A stretch of 61,076 bases of DNA. Source: Pseudomonas citronellolis (GTDB taxonomy: Bacteria; Pseudomonadota; Gammaproteobacteria; Pseudomonadales; Pseudomonadaceae). The notes beneath the pieces were generated by a model. The model did not search any database. It was not told the origin of the DNA and saw nothing but the letters and a program-made list of their open reading frames with translations. Location: the NCBI RefSeq assembly GCF_900112375.1, contig NZ_FOLS01000042.1, positions 1 to 61,076 on the forward strand. Direction: 5' to 3'. Below, piece by piece: positions 18,646 to 28,670 of this stretch. Every line of letters starts with the position of its first letter. The first letter of the stretch is position 1. Both the position numbers and the translations under genes were made by a program.

Positions 18646-19494
18646 ATGACGACATCCGATCGCCGCTTCAGCTTCGAGTTCTTCCCCGCCAAGACCGAAG
18701 CCGGGCATGAAAAACTGCTGGCCACCGCGCGCCAGCTGGCCGGCTACAAGCCGGACTTCTTCTCCTGCACCTACGGTGCCGGTGGTTCCACCCGCGACCG
18801 TACCCTGGTCACCGTCCTGCAGCTGGACGGCGAGGTGAACGTCCCCACCGCGCCGCACCTGTCCTGCGTCGGCGACACCAAGGCCGAACTGCGCGCCCTG
18901 CTCGCCCACTACAAGGACGCCGGCATCCGCCGCATCGTCGCCCTGCGCGGCGACCTGCCCTCGGGCATGGGCATGGCCAGCGGCGAGCTGCGCTACGCCA
19001 ACGAACTGGTGGAGTTCATCCGCGCCGAGACCGGCGACCACTTCCACATCGAGGTCGCTGCCTACCCGGAAGTACATCCGCAGGCACGCAATTCCGAGCA
19101 CGATCTGGCCAATTTCGTACGCAAGGTCAAGGCCGGTGCTGACAGTGCAATCACGCAGTATTTCTTCAACGCCGACAGCTATTTCCACTTCGTCGAGCGT
19201 GCACAGAAGTTGGGCGTCGACATCCCGATCGTCCCGGGCATCATGCCGATCACCAACTACTCCAAGCTGGCGCGTTTCTCGGACGCCTGTGGCGCCGAAA
19301 TCCCCCGCTGGATCCGCAAGCAGCTGGAAGCCTATGGCGACGACATCGCCAGCATCCAGTCCTTCGGCGAGCAGGTGATCACCGAGATGTGCGAACGTCT
19401 GCTGGACGGCGGCGCCCCCGGGCTGCATTTCTACACGCTGAACCAGGCCGACCCCAGCCTGGCACTGTGGAAAAACCTGAAGCTGCCCCGCTAG
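18646..19494 (+). CDS. metF: 5,10-methylenetetrahydrofolate reductase
   Basis: A 282-residue MTHFR of the bacterial FAD type. It reduces methylene-THF to methyl-THF for methionine synthesis. Signatures: FSFEFFPAKTEAG (N-terminal strand with the catalytic Glu), TYGAGGSTRD, ALRGDLP and IPIVPGIMPITNY. The product pairs metabolically with ahcY: homocysteine from AhcY is remethylated using MetF's methyl-THF. The ATG at 18646 starts MTTSDRRFSFEFF; the in-frame start 15 bp upstream is less family-like. Confidence 0.95.
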   Translation: MTTSDRRFSFEFFPAKTEAGHEKLLATARQLAGYKPDFFSCTYGAGGSTRDRTLVTVLQLDGEVNVPTAPHLSCVGDTKAELRALLAHYKDAGIRRIVALRGDLPSGMGMASGELRYANELVEFIRAETGDHFHIEVAAYPEVHPQARNSEHDLANFVRKVKAGADSAITQYFFNADSYFHFVERAQKLGVDIPIVPGIMPITNYSKLARFSDACGAEIPRWIRKQLEAYGDDIASIQSFGEQVITEMCERLLDGGAPGLHFYTLNQADPSLALWKNLKLPR

Positions 19495-19563
19495 CGCAAC
19501 GGCGTTCCGCCGCCCGCAACGGGCGGCGGTTCACCGGCCAGGACGCTAGAGGTTCCACATGGC

Positions 19564-20628
19564 ATGGCACATGCCCCCTCTCTGATCTACCTCGTGTACG
19601 GTCGCCAGACCTACCATCAGGAAGCCCTGTTCAGCATCGCCAGCGCCATCGCCCGGGCACGGGAAACGCCGCAGCTGCGCCTGGACATCCAGGTCGTCAC
19701 CGATGACGGCGCTCCCTACGCCGGGCTGCCGGTGCGGGTGCGCCACATCGACGCAGGCACCCTGGCCGGCTGGTACGGGCCGCACGGCTATCACTTCCGC
19801 GCCAAGCACGTGGCCCTGCGCCAGGCGCTCGACGAACTGCCCGCCGCCGTGCTGATCGACACCGACACCTTCTTCCACGTATCGCCAGCCCGGCTGTTCG
19901 CCCAGGTGCGGCCCGGCGCCCTGCTGTGCAACGCCGTGCGGCACCGGCTTGGCGACTCGCCGGCGCCCGTCTACCGCCAGCTGATCGAGCCCCTGAAAGC
20001 CCGCGGACTGGCCGACGAACGGACGCCGCTGATCAATTCCGGAGTGATCGGACTGACCCGCGAAGACGCCGTCGTACTCGACCGTTCGTTGGAATTGATG
20101 GATGACCTCTACCCAATTGCCCGCGCAGCCTATAATCTTGAAGAGTTCGTTCTGGCGATTGCGGCCTACAGACAACTGGAACCCGTCGGTTGTACCGACC
20201 TCATCCACCATTATTGGAGCCGCAAGCAGTTGTTCCGGGCGAAAGTCCAGGCCTGGCTGCACAAGCACCGAACGTCCCTTCTCAGCCCCCTGGCTCTCGA
20301 CGACACCCAACTGGTGACCGACCGCCTGCCGCGTCCACCACGGGCCGCGCGCCTGCTGTACAAGCTGAGAACACTGCCGTTGCCGGTCCCGATGCGCCAG
20401 TTCAGCCTGGAGCTGTTCTACGGGTGCCACGACTACGACAACGAGTTCGACCGGGCCTGCGGCCCCGTCTGGTGGGAAAAGGCCGCGACCAATGTCATCG
20501 CGCGCCATCCCGACCAGCCGGTGCAAGAGCAGCTCGGTGAATGGCTGAACCACAAGGTGTTGCGCCATCTCCTCGGCCCAAGGCTCGAGGAGATACGCCA
20601 GCACCTACGCCAGCAGGACCTGCTCTGA
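19564..20628 (+). CDS. Putative GT-A-fold glycosyltransferase, GT8-like
   Basis: A 354-residue cytoplasmic protein without signal peptide or membrane helices. It begins LIYLVYGRQTYHQEALFSIA, continues with a Rossmann-like half, and has an AAVLIDTDTFF segment (Asp99-x-Asp101) resembling the DxD motif that binds metal-nucleotide-sugar in GT-A enzymes. TPLINSGVIGLTR and FYGCHDYDNEF follow, similar to the acceptor side of GT8-like proteins. From memory, a hypothetical gene occupies this place in P. aeruginosa. Sugar donor, acceptor and pathway are unknown. It is close behind metF (69 bp) and may share its transcript. Confidence 0.6.
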   Translation: MAHAPSLIYLVYGRQTYHQEALFSIASAIARARETPQLRLDIQVVTDDGAPYAGLPVRVRHIDAGTLAGWYGPHGYHFRAKHVALRQALDELPAAVLIDTDTFFHVSPARLFAQVRPGALLCNAVRHRLGDSPAPVYRQLIEPLKARGLADERTPLINSGVIGLTREDAVVLDRSLELMDDLYPIARAAYNLEEFVLAIAAYRQLEPVGCTDLIHHYWSRKQLFRAKVQAWLHKHRTSLLSPLALDDTQLVTDRLPRPPRAARLLYKLRTLPLPVPMRQFSLELFYGCHDYDNEFDRACGPVWWEKAATNVIARHPDQPVQEQLGEWLNHKVLRHLLGPRLEEIRQHLRQQDLL

Positions 20629-20876
20629 ACGGCAGGCCGGCGCTGGCAGCGCCTCTGCCCTTCCGGGGCCGGGCGCAAACCCCAGGCCGGCGGCCCTTGC
20701 CGCCGGCCCCCGGAGGAGCCCGCGAGGGCCCCTGCCAGTAGCTCGGCCATGGGTGCATACGCAGCGCCCCGCGCCGTCCCTCTTCCCGCCACGGGAACGA
20801 GGGTACAGAGGAGTTCGAAGAACTTGGTGACTTCACATTCGCCGGCCAGCCGCCGGCTCATATAGGAATACCCCGC

Positions 20877-22880
20877 ATGTCCTTTTCCTCCCTCGGTCTC
20901 TCCGAGGCGCTGGCCCGCGCAGTAGAGGCGGCGGGCTACAGCCAGCCCACCCCTGTCCAGGAGCGGGCGATTCCCGCCGTATTGCAAGGTCGCGACCTGA
21001 TGGTCGCGGCCCAGACCGGCACCGGCAAGACCGGTGGCTTCGCCCTTCCGGTGCTCGAGCGGCTGTTCCCCGAAGGCCACCCCGACCGTGAACACCGCCA
21101 CGGCCCGCGCCAGGCGCGCGTGCTGGTGCTGACGCCGACCCGCGAGCTGGCCGCCCAGGTCCACGACAGCTTCAAGGTCTATGCCCGCGACCTGCCCCTG
21201 AAGAGCGCCTGCATCTTCGGCGGCGTCGGCATGAATCCCCAGGTCCAGGCCATGTCCAAGGGCGTCGACGTGCTGGTGGCCTGCCCCGGCCGCCTGCTCG
21301 ACCTGATCGGCCAGGGCAGCGTCGACCTCTCCCGCGTGGAGATCCTGGTCCTCGACGAAGCCGACCGCATGCTCGACATGGGCTTCATCCACGACGTCAA
21401 GAAGGTCCTCGCCAAGCTGCCGCCCAAGCGCCAGAACCTGCTGTTCTCGGCGACCTTCTCGAAAGACATCACCGACCTCGCCAACAAGCTGCTGCACAAC
21501 CCCGAGCGCATCGAGGTCACCCCGCCGAACACCACCGTCGAGCGCATCGAGCAGCGCGTGTTCCGCATCCCCTCGGTACAGAAGCGCGCCCTGCTGGCGC
21601 ACCTGGTGACCGTGGGCGCCTGGGAGCAGGTGCTGGTCTTCACCCGCACCAAGCACGGCGCCAACCGCCTCGCCGAGTACCTGAGCAAGCACGGCCTGCC
21701 GGCCGCCGCGATCCACGGCAACAAGAGCCAGAACGCGCGCACCAAGGCCCTGGCCGACTTCAAGGCCAACGATGTGCGCATCCTGGTGGCCACCGACATC
21801 GCCGCCCGCGGCCTGGACATCGACCAGTTGCCCCACGTGGTCAACTACGAGCTGCCCAACGTCGAGGAAGACTACGTCCACCGCATCGGCCGCACCGGCC
21901 GTGCCGGGCGCAGCGGCGAAGCCATCTCGCTGGTGGCCCCGGACGAGGAGAAGCTGCTCAAGGCCATCGAGCGCCTGACCAGGCAGCAGATCCCCGCCGG
22001 CGATACCCAGGGCTTCGACCCCGAGGTGGCGCTGCCGGAAGTGGCCCTGCCCGAGCCCAAGGAACAGCCCCAGCGCCAGCCGCGCAAGGACAAGGCCAAG
22101 CGCGAGCGCAAGCCCAGGGACAAGGAGCCGCAGCAGGCGCAGCCCGCCGCCGAGGCAGCCCATGCCGACGCCGGCGCCGAGCAGGGCGACAAGCCGGCCG
22201 GCAAGCGCCGCCGCCGTGGCGGCCGCGGCAAGAAGAAGGGCGATGCCCAGGCCCAGGGCGAGCAGCAGGCTCAGCAGGCCCCGCGCGGCGACGCCCAGCC
22301 CAAGCAGCCCAGGCAACCCAAGCCGGCGGCGCAGGGCCAGAACCGCGATCCCGAGGAGTTCCTCGACGACGACTACGACAACTTCGGCAACCGCGCCGAC
22401 TACGTCAGCCCCTTCCCGGACAAGGACGTGCAACGCGGCCAGCGCCGTCGCGGCGGCCAGCCCCAGGGCCAGGGCCAGGCGTCCCAGGGCCAGCGTGCCC
22501 GCGGTCAGGGCCAGGGCCAAGCTCAGGGCCAAGGCCAGAAGCAGAGCAAGCCGGGCCAGAAAGGCACTGGCCAGGGTGGCCAGGGCGCCCGCGGCAAGAA
22601 CGCCAACGGCCAGGCCCGCGGCGGCCAGGGCGGCAACGCCCAGGGCAAGCAGCGCGCCGCCCGCAAGCGCGGCGGCAAGGGCCAACCCTCGCTGATGAGC
22701 GATGCGCCGCTGCGCGAGCCGAGCGAGTACGGCGCCGCCAAGCCGACCCGCCAGCCGGTGGTGATCAACAAGCGCGACCTGGTCCGCGGCGACCGCTTCC
22801 CCACCGCCGAGCAACTGGAAGAACTGGAACCGCGCCGCGACAAGGGCGAACGCCCGGCGCTGCTGACGCGTAACCGTTGA
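20877..22880 (+). CDS. rhlE: DEAD-box RNA helicase RhlE with long low-complexity tail
   Basis: A 667-residue ATP-dependent RNA helicase. Q motif near residue 25, motif I AQTGTGKT (45-52), DEAD motif in [15 protein letters not shown] motif in LFSATFSK, motif [12 protein letters not shown]. The core ends near residue 380. The remainder is a basic, disordered tail: Lys/Arg/Gln-rich, then a Gln-Gly-Ala repeat stretch ([19 protein letters not shown] and similar, about residues 540-600), then a conserved end. Such tails bind RNA non-specifically and drive condensates. It unwinds structured RNA for ribosome assembly or mRNA turnover. A strong terminator follows. Confidence 0.95.
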   Translation: MSFSSLGLSEALARAVEAAGYSQPTPVQERAIPAVLQGRDLMVAAQTGTGKTGGFALPVLERLFPEGHPDREHRHGPRQARVLVLTPTRELAAQVHDSFKVYARDLPLKSACIFGGVGMNPQVQAMSKGVDVLVACPGRLLDLIGQGSVDLSRVEILVLDEADRMLDMGFIHDVKKVLAKLPPKRQNLLFSATFSKDITDLANKLLHNPERIEVTPPNTTVERIEQRVFRIPSVQKRALLAHLVTVGAWEQVLVFTRTKHGANRLAEYLSKHGLPAAAIHGNKSQNARTKALADFKANDVRILVATDIAARGLDIDQLPHVVNYELPNVEEDYVHRIGRTGRAGRSGEAISLVAPDEEKLLKAIERLTRQQIPAGDTQGFDPEVALPEVALPEPKEQPQRQPRKDKAKRERKPRDKEPQQAQPAAEAAHADAGAEQGDKPAGKRRRRGGRGKKKGDAQAQGEQQAQQAPRGDAQPKQPRQPKPAAQGQNRDPEEFLDDDYDNFGNRADYVSPFPDKDVQRGQRRRGGQPQGQGQASQGQRARGQGQGQAQGQGQKQSKPGQKGTGQGGQGARGKNANGQARGGQGGNAQGKQRAARKRGGKGQPSLMSDAPLREPSEYGAAKPTRQPVVINKRDLVRGDRFPTAEQLEELEPRRDKGERPALLTRNR

Positions 22881-22897
22881 GTGCCAGTTGCTGAAGA

Positions 22898-22922
22898 AAC
22901 CGCCCCTTGGGGCGGTTTTTTC
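22898..22922 (+). terminator. Rho-independent terminator of rhlE
   Basis: A perfect 9-bp stem (AACCGCCCC/GGGGCGGTT, loop TT) followed by a T-rich run. It is 18 bp after the rhlE stop. Confidence 0.92.
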
Positions 22923-22947
22923 TTGGCTGTGCGCAGGGCCTGGTCCT

Positions 22948-23238
22948 GTAGGAGCGAGCTTGCTCGCGAACCGTGTTTCCCTTTGGCGACGGCGTGTCGG
23001 CTCCACTCCGCACCCTCTCCCTAACCCTCTCCCTGAAGGGAGAGGGGACCGTTGGGCAGAGGTGGGTGTTTTAGAGTTAGCCGGTTAGCCCGGCAGGTTC
23101 CGGCTGAAACCATTACTTCTCTCGGCACGGACAAGCCCCCTCTCTCTTCAGGGCGGGGCGCGCAGCCGAGGGCTGGGGAGAGGGTGCTCTTCGAAAACGC
23201 CTGCCGCGAACCCCATTCGCGAGCAAGCTCGCTCCTAC
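22948..23238. repeat. REP pair in inverted orientation flanking a nested 175-bp element
   Basis: The left REP reads GTAGGAGCGAGCTTGCTCGC from 22948, the right REP is its reverse complement ending at 23238. In the compact REPIN at 33934-34000 the same two ends are only about 20 bp apart. Here they are separated by the terminal-inverted-repeat element at 23011-23185. This accounts for most of the 408-bp gap between rhlE and the ABC operon. Confidence 0.75.
23011..23185. mobile_element. Small non-coding element with terminal inverted repeats (MITE-like), copy 1
   Basis: The 175-bp segment begins CACCCTCTCC and ends GGAGAGGGTG, a perfect 10-bp inverted repeat. Its left end is itself a palindrome (CCCTCTCCCT...GAAGGGAGAGGG). 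The interior shares ACCGTTGGGCAG, GCTGAAACCATT and TTCTCTCGGCACGGAC with copy 2 at 49160-49320, which lies in the opposite orientation. It has no coding capacity. Confidence 0.75.
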
Positions 23239-23243
23239 AAGTG

Positions 23244-23270
23244 ACAAAAAAGCCGCCCCAAGAGGCGGCT
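23244..23270 (-). terminator. Rho-independent terminator of the amino-acid ABC operon
   Basis: Read on the minus strand: stem AGCCGCC/GGCGGCT with a 6-nt loop followed by TTTTTT. It lies 19 bp after the ATPase stop. Confidence 0.88.
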
Positions 23271-23288
23271 TCTTCATTCACCAAGCAC

Positions 23289-24015
<727 letters not shown>

Positions 24016-24023
<8 letters not shown>

Positions 24024-24978
24024 TTTGTCCGAGCCTCCGTTCCAGCCGGCTCGCCATATGCGACAGCGGCAGGTTGATGACGAGGTAGAGCGCGGCCACG
24101 CAGAACCAGATCTCGAAGGTGGAGAACGAGGTGGTGATGGCCTCGCGGCCGCTCTTGGTCAGTTCGGTGATGGCGATCACCGAGACCAGCGAGGTGTCCT
24201 TGACCAGGCTGATGAACTGCCCGGCCAGCGGCGGCAGCACGCGCTTGAAGGCCTGCGGCAGGATCACGTGGCGCATCGACTGCGCCGCGCTCAGGCCCAG
24301 GGAGCGCGCCGCCTCGTCCTGGCCGCGGGCGATGGACTGCACGCCGGCGCGGACGATCTCGGCCACGTAGGCGCCGGTGAACAGCGCCAGCGCGGCCACC
24401 CCGGCGAACTCGCGGGACAGGTTGAGCACGGTGCCAATGAAGAAGTAGAAGATGAAGATCTGCACCAGCAACGGCGTACCGCGCACCAGCTCGACGTAGA
24501 GCGTCGAGAGGTCGTGCAGCGTGGGGTTCTTCGACAGCCGGCAGAGGCCGGTGAACAGGCCGATGGCCAGGCCGATCGCGCCGGAGACGAAGGAGATCCA
24601 CAGCGTGGTCCACAGGCCCCAGGCCAGCGGGCCGGCGGCCCAGTGGCGTTGTACGCCGACCACGTCGCCTTCGCCGACGTCGTCGTTCTCGGAGAACTGC
24701 AGGCTGTCGCCGGCCACGTTCAGCACCTGCTGCCTGCCGTCGTCGTCGACCAGGGTGACGCGGGCCTCGCGGCCGGAATCCTCGATCTTCTCCACCCGCG
24801 AGACGGCGTCCGCACGTTGCGGTTCCTCCGCCTGGTAGGCGAAGTACTGGGGAACGCGGTTCCAGCGCCACTCGTAGGAAATCAGCGAGGTGGAATACCA
24901 GATGGCCAGGCCGATCAGCAGGAGGATCAGCGCGGTCAGCCCATGCCAGGGCCAGGTGGGGCGTTTGCTTCTAGTCAC
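24016..24978 (-). CDS. Polar amino-acid ABC importer permease with extra periplasmic segment
   Basis: A 320-residue inner-membrane permease of the HisMQ/GlnP family. One helix (about 13-32) is followed by a roughly 85-residue soluble segment (about 33-118, beginning [15 protein letters not shown]), then the usual five-helix domain with [13 protein letters not shown] and the EAA loop ([20 protein letters not shown]). One permease serves this system, so it may act as a homodimer. The start is GTG at 24978 with a weak ribosome-binding site. It is separated from the binding-protein gene by a hairpin. Confidence 0.88.
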
Positions 24979-25002
24979 GTATCTTTACCGTGAAAATGCG
25001 AA

Positions 25003-25024
25003 CGCGCAGGCCGGGGCCTGCGCG
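25003..25024. other. Intercistronic hairpin after amino-acid binding-protein gene
   Basis: Perfect 10-bp stem CGCGCAGGCC/GGCCTGCGCG with a GG loop, no U-tract. It lies between the binding-protein stop and the permease start, where such structures commonly protect the abundant binding-protein mRNA. Confidence 0.65.
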
Positions 25025-25050
25025 TCGGGTCGAACAGCGTCGGACGCGGA

Positions 25051-25848
25051 TTATTCCATGTCCTTCAGCCAGTCGGTGCTCTTGAACCACTTGTCGTGCA
25101 GACGATCGTAGGTCCCGTCCTCGTGGATCTGCTTGAGGAAGTTGTTGATCCAGTTGATCGAGTCGTAGTCGCCCTTCTTCAGGCCGAAGGCCAGCGGTTC
25201 GTAGGTGAACGGCTGGTCGAGGAACACCAGCTTGCCGGCGCCGAACTTGCCGACCGCGACCACGTTGTAGGGCGAGTCGTAGATGAAGGCGTCGGCCTTG
25301 CCGTTGACCACGTCCATGACCGCCTCGGGCTCGTTGTCGAAGCCGTGGTACTGGGCCTTGGACAGCTGCTTCTTGGCGACGAACTCGCCGGTGGTGCCGA
25401 TCTTCGAGGTGATGCGGTACTTGGCGTCGTTCAGGTCCTTGTAGGACTTGATGGCGCCTTCCAGCTCCTTGCGGATCAGCAGGGTCTGGCCGACCACGAT
25501 GAAGGGATCGGAGAAGTTGACCCGCAGGTTGCGTTCCTGGGTCAGGGTCATGCCCGAGCCGATCATGTCGAACTTGTCGGTCAGCAGCGCCGGGATGATG
25601 CCGTCGTAGCTGGTGGAGACCAGCTCCAGCTTGACGCCCATGGCCTTGGCCATGGCCTTGAGCAGGTCGACCTCGAAGCCGACGATCTGGCCACGCTTGT
25701 TGGTCATCTCGAACGGCATGTAGGTCGGGTCCATGCCCACCCGCAGGCTGCCGCGCTTGACCGCGTCATCCACCGCGCCGGCCTGTGCCGCGCCCACGCC
25801 GGCCAGGGCGCAGACGCCCAGCAGCAGCGATGCCAGATACTTTTTCAT
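25051..25848 (-). CDS. Amino-acid ABC transporter periplasmic binding protein
   Basis: A 265-residue family-3 solute-binding protein with signal peptide (residues 1-23, ending AAQA). Core motifs RVGMDPTYMPFEM, GFEVDLLKAMAKAMG and SGMTLTQERNLRVNFSDPF line the amino-acid pocket. It is the first gene of a leftward operon with permease and ATPase. The ligand is probably a polar or acidic amino acid, not resolved. The ATG at 25848 (MKKYLASLLLGV) was chosen for the signal peptide. Confidence 0.9.
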   Translation of the reverse strand: MKKYLASLLLGVCALAGVGAAQAGAVDDAVKRGSLRVGMDPTYMPFEMTNKRGQIVGFEVDLLKAMAKAMGVKLELVSTSYDGIIPALLTDKFDMIGSGMTLTQERNLRVNFSDPFIVVGQTLLIRKELEGAIKSYKDLNDAKYRITSKIGTTGEFVAKKQLSKAQYHGFDNEPEAVMDVVNGKADAFIYDSPYNVVAVGKFGAGKLVFLDQPFTYEPLAFGLKKGDYDSINWINNFLKQIHEDGTYDRLHDKWFKSTDWLKDME

Positions 25849-26084
25849 TCCCCACACTCCCAGACAGTCGAAATTGAGTCGTGCGCACGTCGGCACGGCA
25901 TCCAGCTGCGGTCTTTATGCCGCGCGAAGCCTCGCCGGGCGCTGAAGGGTGCGAATCCTACCCTCTGTCGCCGTCCGTCGGGAGTCTTTCTGGATCGATG
26001 GCGCAGGTTAGCAGCAGTAAAGCGCCGGGAAAACCGTTGCAAGGCGTTGCCACTCCCCGCCTGGTGACGGGGAGCGGCTCGCGG

Positions 26085-28670
26085 TCAGGACTGCGCGGCC
26101 GGCAGGCCCACGCCGGCGCCGGCCGGCGGCGCCAGCGGCAGCGCCGGGCTGTGCGCGTCGGCCTGCACGGACTTGCGCCAGGGCTCCAGCCAGTTCTCAT
26201 GGCCGCCTTCCCACACCTGCAGGTGCAGGCGCGACAGCGCCACCGGGTCGCTCAGCAGGGCCAGGCGGGCCTCGCCGGCGACGGCCTGCGGACCGCCTTC
26301 CAGGGCCTGCTGCACGCGCCGCTGGCGCGCCGCCTCGATGGCCTCGGAGCGCGCGTGGCGCGCGGTGCCCATGGCGCAGGCCAGGGCGTTGAGCAGCGGG
26401 TCGGAAACGCTGCGGACGAAGCCGTCCTTCAGCGCCTGCCAGCGGTTCTGGTAGGTGTACTCGTCGGTGGAGCGCAGCTCGCGCGGGGTGTCGTATTCCT
26501 CGGGGATGAGGAACAGCTTCTCGTCGCGCGAGGCCAGGCCCAGGTTGACGCGGCTGGTGATCACCGACACCGGGATGGACAGCATCAGCGAACCGACGAT
26601 GGGCGACAGCCACCACAGGAAGCGCGGGTTCAGCCACACCACCAGCAGCGCCCAGGCCAGGCCCAGCAGGGTCTGCATGCCGTGGCGGCGCAGCGCCTCG
26701 CTCCAGGGCGTGGCGTCGTCGTCACGCTGCGGCGACTTCCACTGCGCTTCCCAGCCGAGGAACGCGGCCAGCACGAAGCGGGTGTGGAAGAGCATGCGCA
26801 CCGGCGCCAGCAGCACCGAGAAGAGCATCTCCAGGAGCATGCTCAGGGTGACCTTGATCACGCCACCGAAGGCCTTGGCGCCCTTGGCCCAGATCAGCAT
26901 GACGCTGAGCAGCTTGGGCAGGAACAGCAGGGTCAGGGTGGTGGAGAACAGCGCGATGGCCTTCTCCGGGTGCCACTGCGGCCAGATCGGGAACAGCTGG
27001 CGCGGCTCCAGGAAGTACTGCGGCTCCATCAGCTGGTGCACCGCCAGCAGCGCGGTGGACAGCACCAGGAAGAAGAACCACAGCGGCGCCGACAGGTAGG
27101 ACATCACCCCGGTGAGGAACACCGCGCGGTGCACCGGGTGCATGCCCTTGACCAGGAACAGGCGGAAGTTCATCAGGTTGCCGTGGCACCAGCGGCGGTC
27201 GCGCTTGAGCTCGTCCAGCAGGTTCGGCGGCAGTTCCTCGTAGCTGCCCTCCAGGTCGTAGGCGATCCACACGCCCCAGCCGGCGCGGCGCATCAGCGCG
27301 GCCTCGACGAAGTCGTGGGAGAGGATGGCCCCGGAGAACGAGCCCTTGCCCGGCAGCGGCGCCAGGGCGCAGTGCTCGATGAAGGGCTTCACCCGGATGA
27401 TCGCGTTGTGCCCCCAGTAGTGCGACTCGCCCAGTTGCCAGAAGTGCAGGCCGGCGGTGAACAGCGGGCCGTAGACGCGGGTGGCGAACTGCTGCATGCG
27501 CGCATAGAGGGTGTCCATGCCTGAGGCCTTGGGCGCGGTCTGGATGATCCCCGCCTCCGGGTTGGCTTCCATCAGCCGCACCAGCTTGGCCAGGCAGTCG
27601 CCGCTCATCACGCTGTCGGCGTCCATCACCACCATGTACTTGTACTGGCTGCCCCAGCGCCGGCAGAAGTCGTCGATGTTGCCGCTCTTGCGCTTCACCC
27701 GGCGGCGGCGGCGGCGGTAGAACAGCTTGCCGAAGCCCTTGGTCTCCTGGCACAGCTCGATCCAGGCCTGTTCCTCGGCCACGGCGATGTCGGCCTGGTA
27801 GGTGTCGCTGAGGACGAAGAAGTCGAAGTGGTCCAGCTCGCCGCTGGCGGCCACCGATTCGAAGGTGGCGCGCAGGCCGGCGAAGACCCGCGGCACGTCC
27901 TCGTTGCAGATCGGCATGACGATGGCGGTGCGCGCGTCGGCCGCGATCGGCTCGTTGCCGGCGCTGCTGCCGGAGATGCGGTAGCGGTCGCGGCCGCTGA
28001 GCAGCTCCCAGAAGCCCATCAGCGCGGTCCAGAAACCGGCCGAGACCCAGCAGAAGAGGATGGCGAAGAGCAGCAGCACGCCGAACTGGATCAGGTACGG
28101 CAGCACCTGCTGCAGGGTCTGCAGCCAGGTCTGGCGGTTGATCTCTTCCAGGTCGATCAGCGCCCAGCCCTGGTACGGCAGGATGCCTTTCATGTAGTAG
28201 GTGGCGATGCTGGTCTGGCCGAGCATCAGCAACAGCAGGATCATCCGGCGCAGCGAGCCGACCCGCTGCCAGCGCGCCTTGGGCAGGTCGCGCGCGGGCT
28301 TGGACGGGTTGCCGCGGCCGAGCAGGCGGCGCCAGCCGCGAACCAGCACGTTGGTCCGCCAGGGCTCGGGGAGCACCTTGGTACGCTGGATCGGCGGCGC
28401 CGCCTTGAGGTAGGCGCGGCCGTTGTCGTCCAGGCCGAGCATGCCGGTTTCCTGCAGCTCCTGGCCGTAGCCGAGCAGCAGGCGCGGGCCGATGGAGCCC
28501 AGCGCCGCATCGTCGGTGGCGACCGGCGCGGTGCCGGCCTCCTCCGCCAGGCGCTGGTGCAGGTCACTGAAGGAAGCGCTGCGCGCCAGGCGCTCGCGCC
28601 CTTCCGCGGTCAGCGGAAGGTGCTCGAGGTATTCGCCCAGCGGAGCCTTGTGGGTGGTCGTGTTATTCAT
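26085..28670 (-). CDS. opgH: Osmoregulated periplasmic glucan glucosyltransferase OpgH (MdoH)
   Basis: An 861-residue inner-membrane GT2 enzyme that polymerises glucose from UDP-glucose into the OPG backbone and passes it to the periplasm. The cytoplasmic catalytic domain holds [12 protein letters not shown] (D-x-D), a [12 protein letters not shown] segment and RDRRWCHGN, the Q/RxxRW-type motif. It is flanked by about eight transmembrane helices (two near residues 140-200, the rest after 520). The ATG at 28670 overlaps opgG by 8 bp, so the pair is coupled. Confidence 0.96.
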   Translation of the reverse strand: MNNTTTHKAPLGEYLEHLPLTAEGRERLARSASFSDLHQRLAEEAGTAPVATDDAALGSIGPRLLLGYGQELQETGMLGLDDNGRAYLKAAPPIQRTKVLPEPWRTNVLVRGWRRLLGRGNPSKPARDLPKARWQRVGSLRRMILLLLMLGQTSIATYYMKGILPYQGWALIDLEEINRQTWLQTLQQVLPYLIQFGVLLLFAILFCWVSAGFWTALMGFWELLSGRDRYRISGSSAGNEPIAADARTAIVMPICNEDVPRVFAGLRATFESVAASGELDHFDFFVLSDTYQADIAVAEEQAWIELCQETKGFGKLFYRRRRRRVKRKSGNIDDFCRRWGSQYKYMVVMDADSVMSGDCLAKLVRLMEANPEAGIIQTAPKASGMDTLYARMQQFATRVYGPLFTAGLHFWQLGESHYWGHNAIIRVKPFIEHCALAPLPGKGSFSGAILSHDFVEAALMRRAGWGVWIAYDLEGSYEELPPNLLDELKRDRRWCHGNLMNFRLFLVKGMHPVHRAVFLTGVMSYLSAPLWFFFLVLSTALLAVHQLMEPQYFLEPRQLFPIWPQWHPEKAIALFSTTLTLLFLPKLLSVMLIWAKGAKAFGGVIKVTLSMLLEMLFSVLLAPVRMLFHTRFVLAAFLGWEAQWKSPQRDDDATPWSEALRRHGMQTLLGLAWALLVVWLNPRFLWWLSPIVGSLMLSIPVSVITSRVNLGLASRDEKLFLIPEEYDTPRELRSTDEYTYQNRWQALKDGFVRSVSDPLLNALACAMGTARHARSEAIEAARQRRVQQALEGGPQAVAGEARLALLSDPVALSRLHLQVWEGGHENWLEPWRKSVQADAHSPALPLAPPAGAGVGLPAAQS

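Noticed and set aside
22460..22700. Possible CRISPR-like or tandem repeat array in the CAGGGCCAG-rich stretch
   Set aside because: It is coding sequence for the RhlE Gln-Gly tail; there are no regular spacers and no cas genes.
20433..23006. An 857-codon open frame antisense to rhlE
   Set aside because: It has an Ala/Leu/Gly-biased shadow composition, no domain, and lies opposite a strongly conserved helicase; long antisense frames are expected in high-GC DNA.
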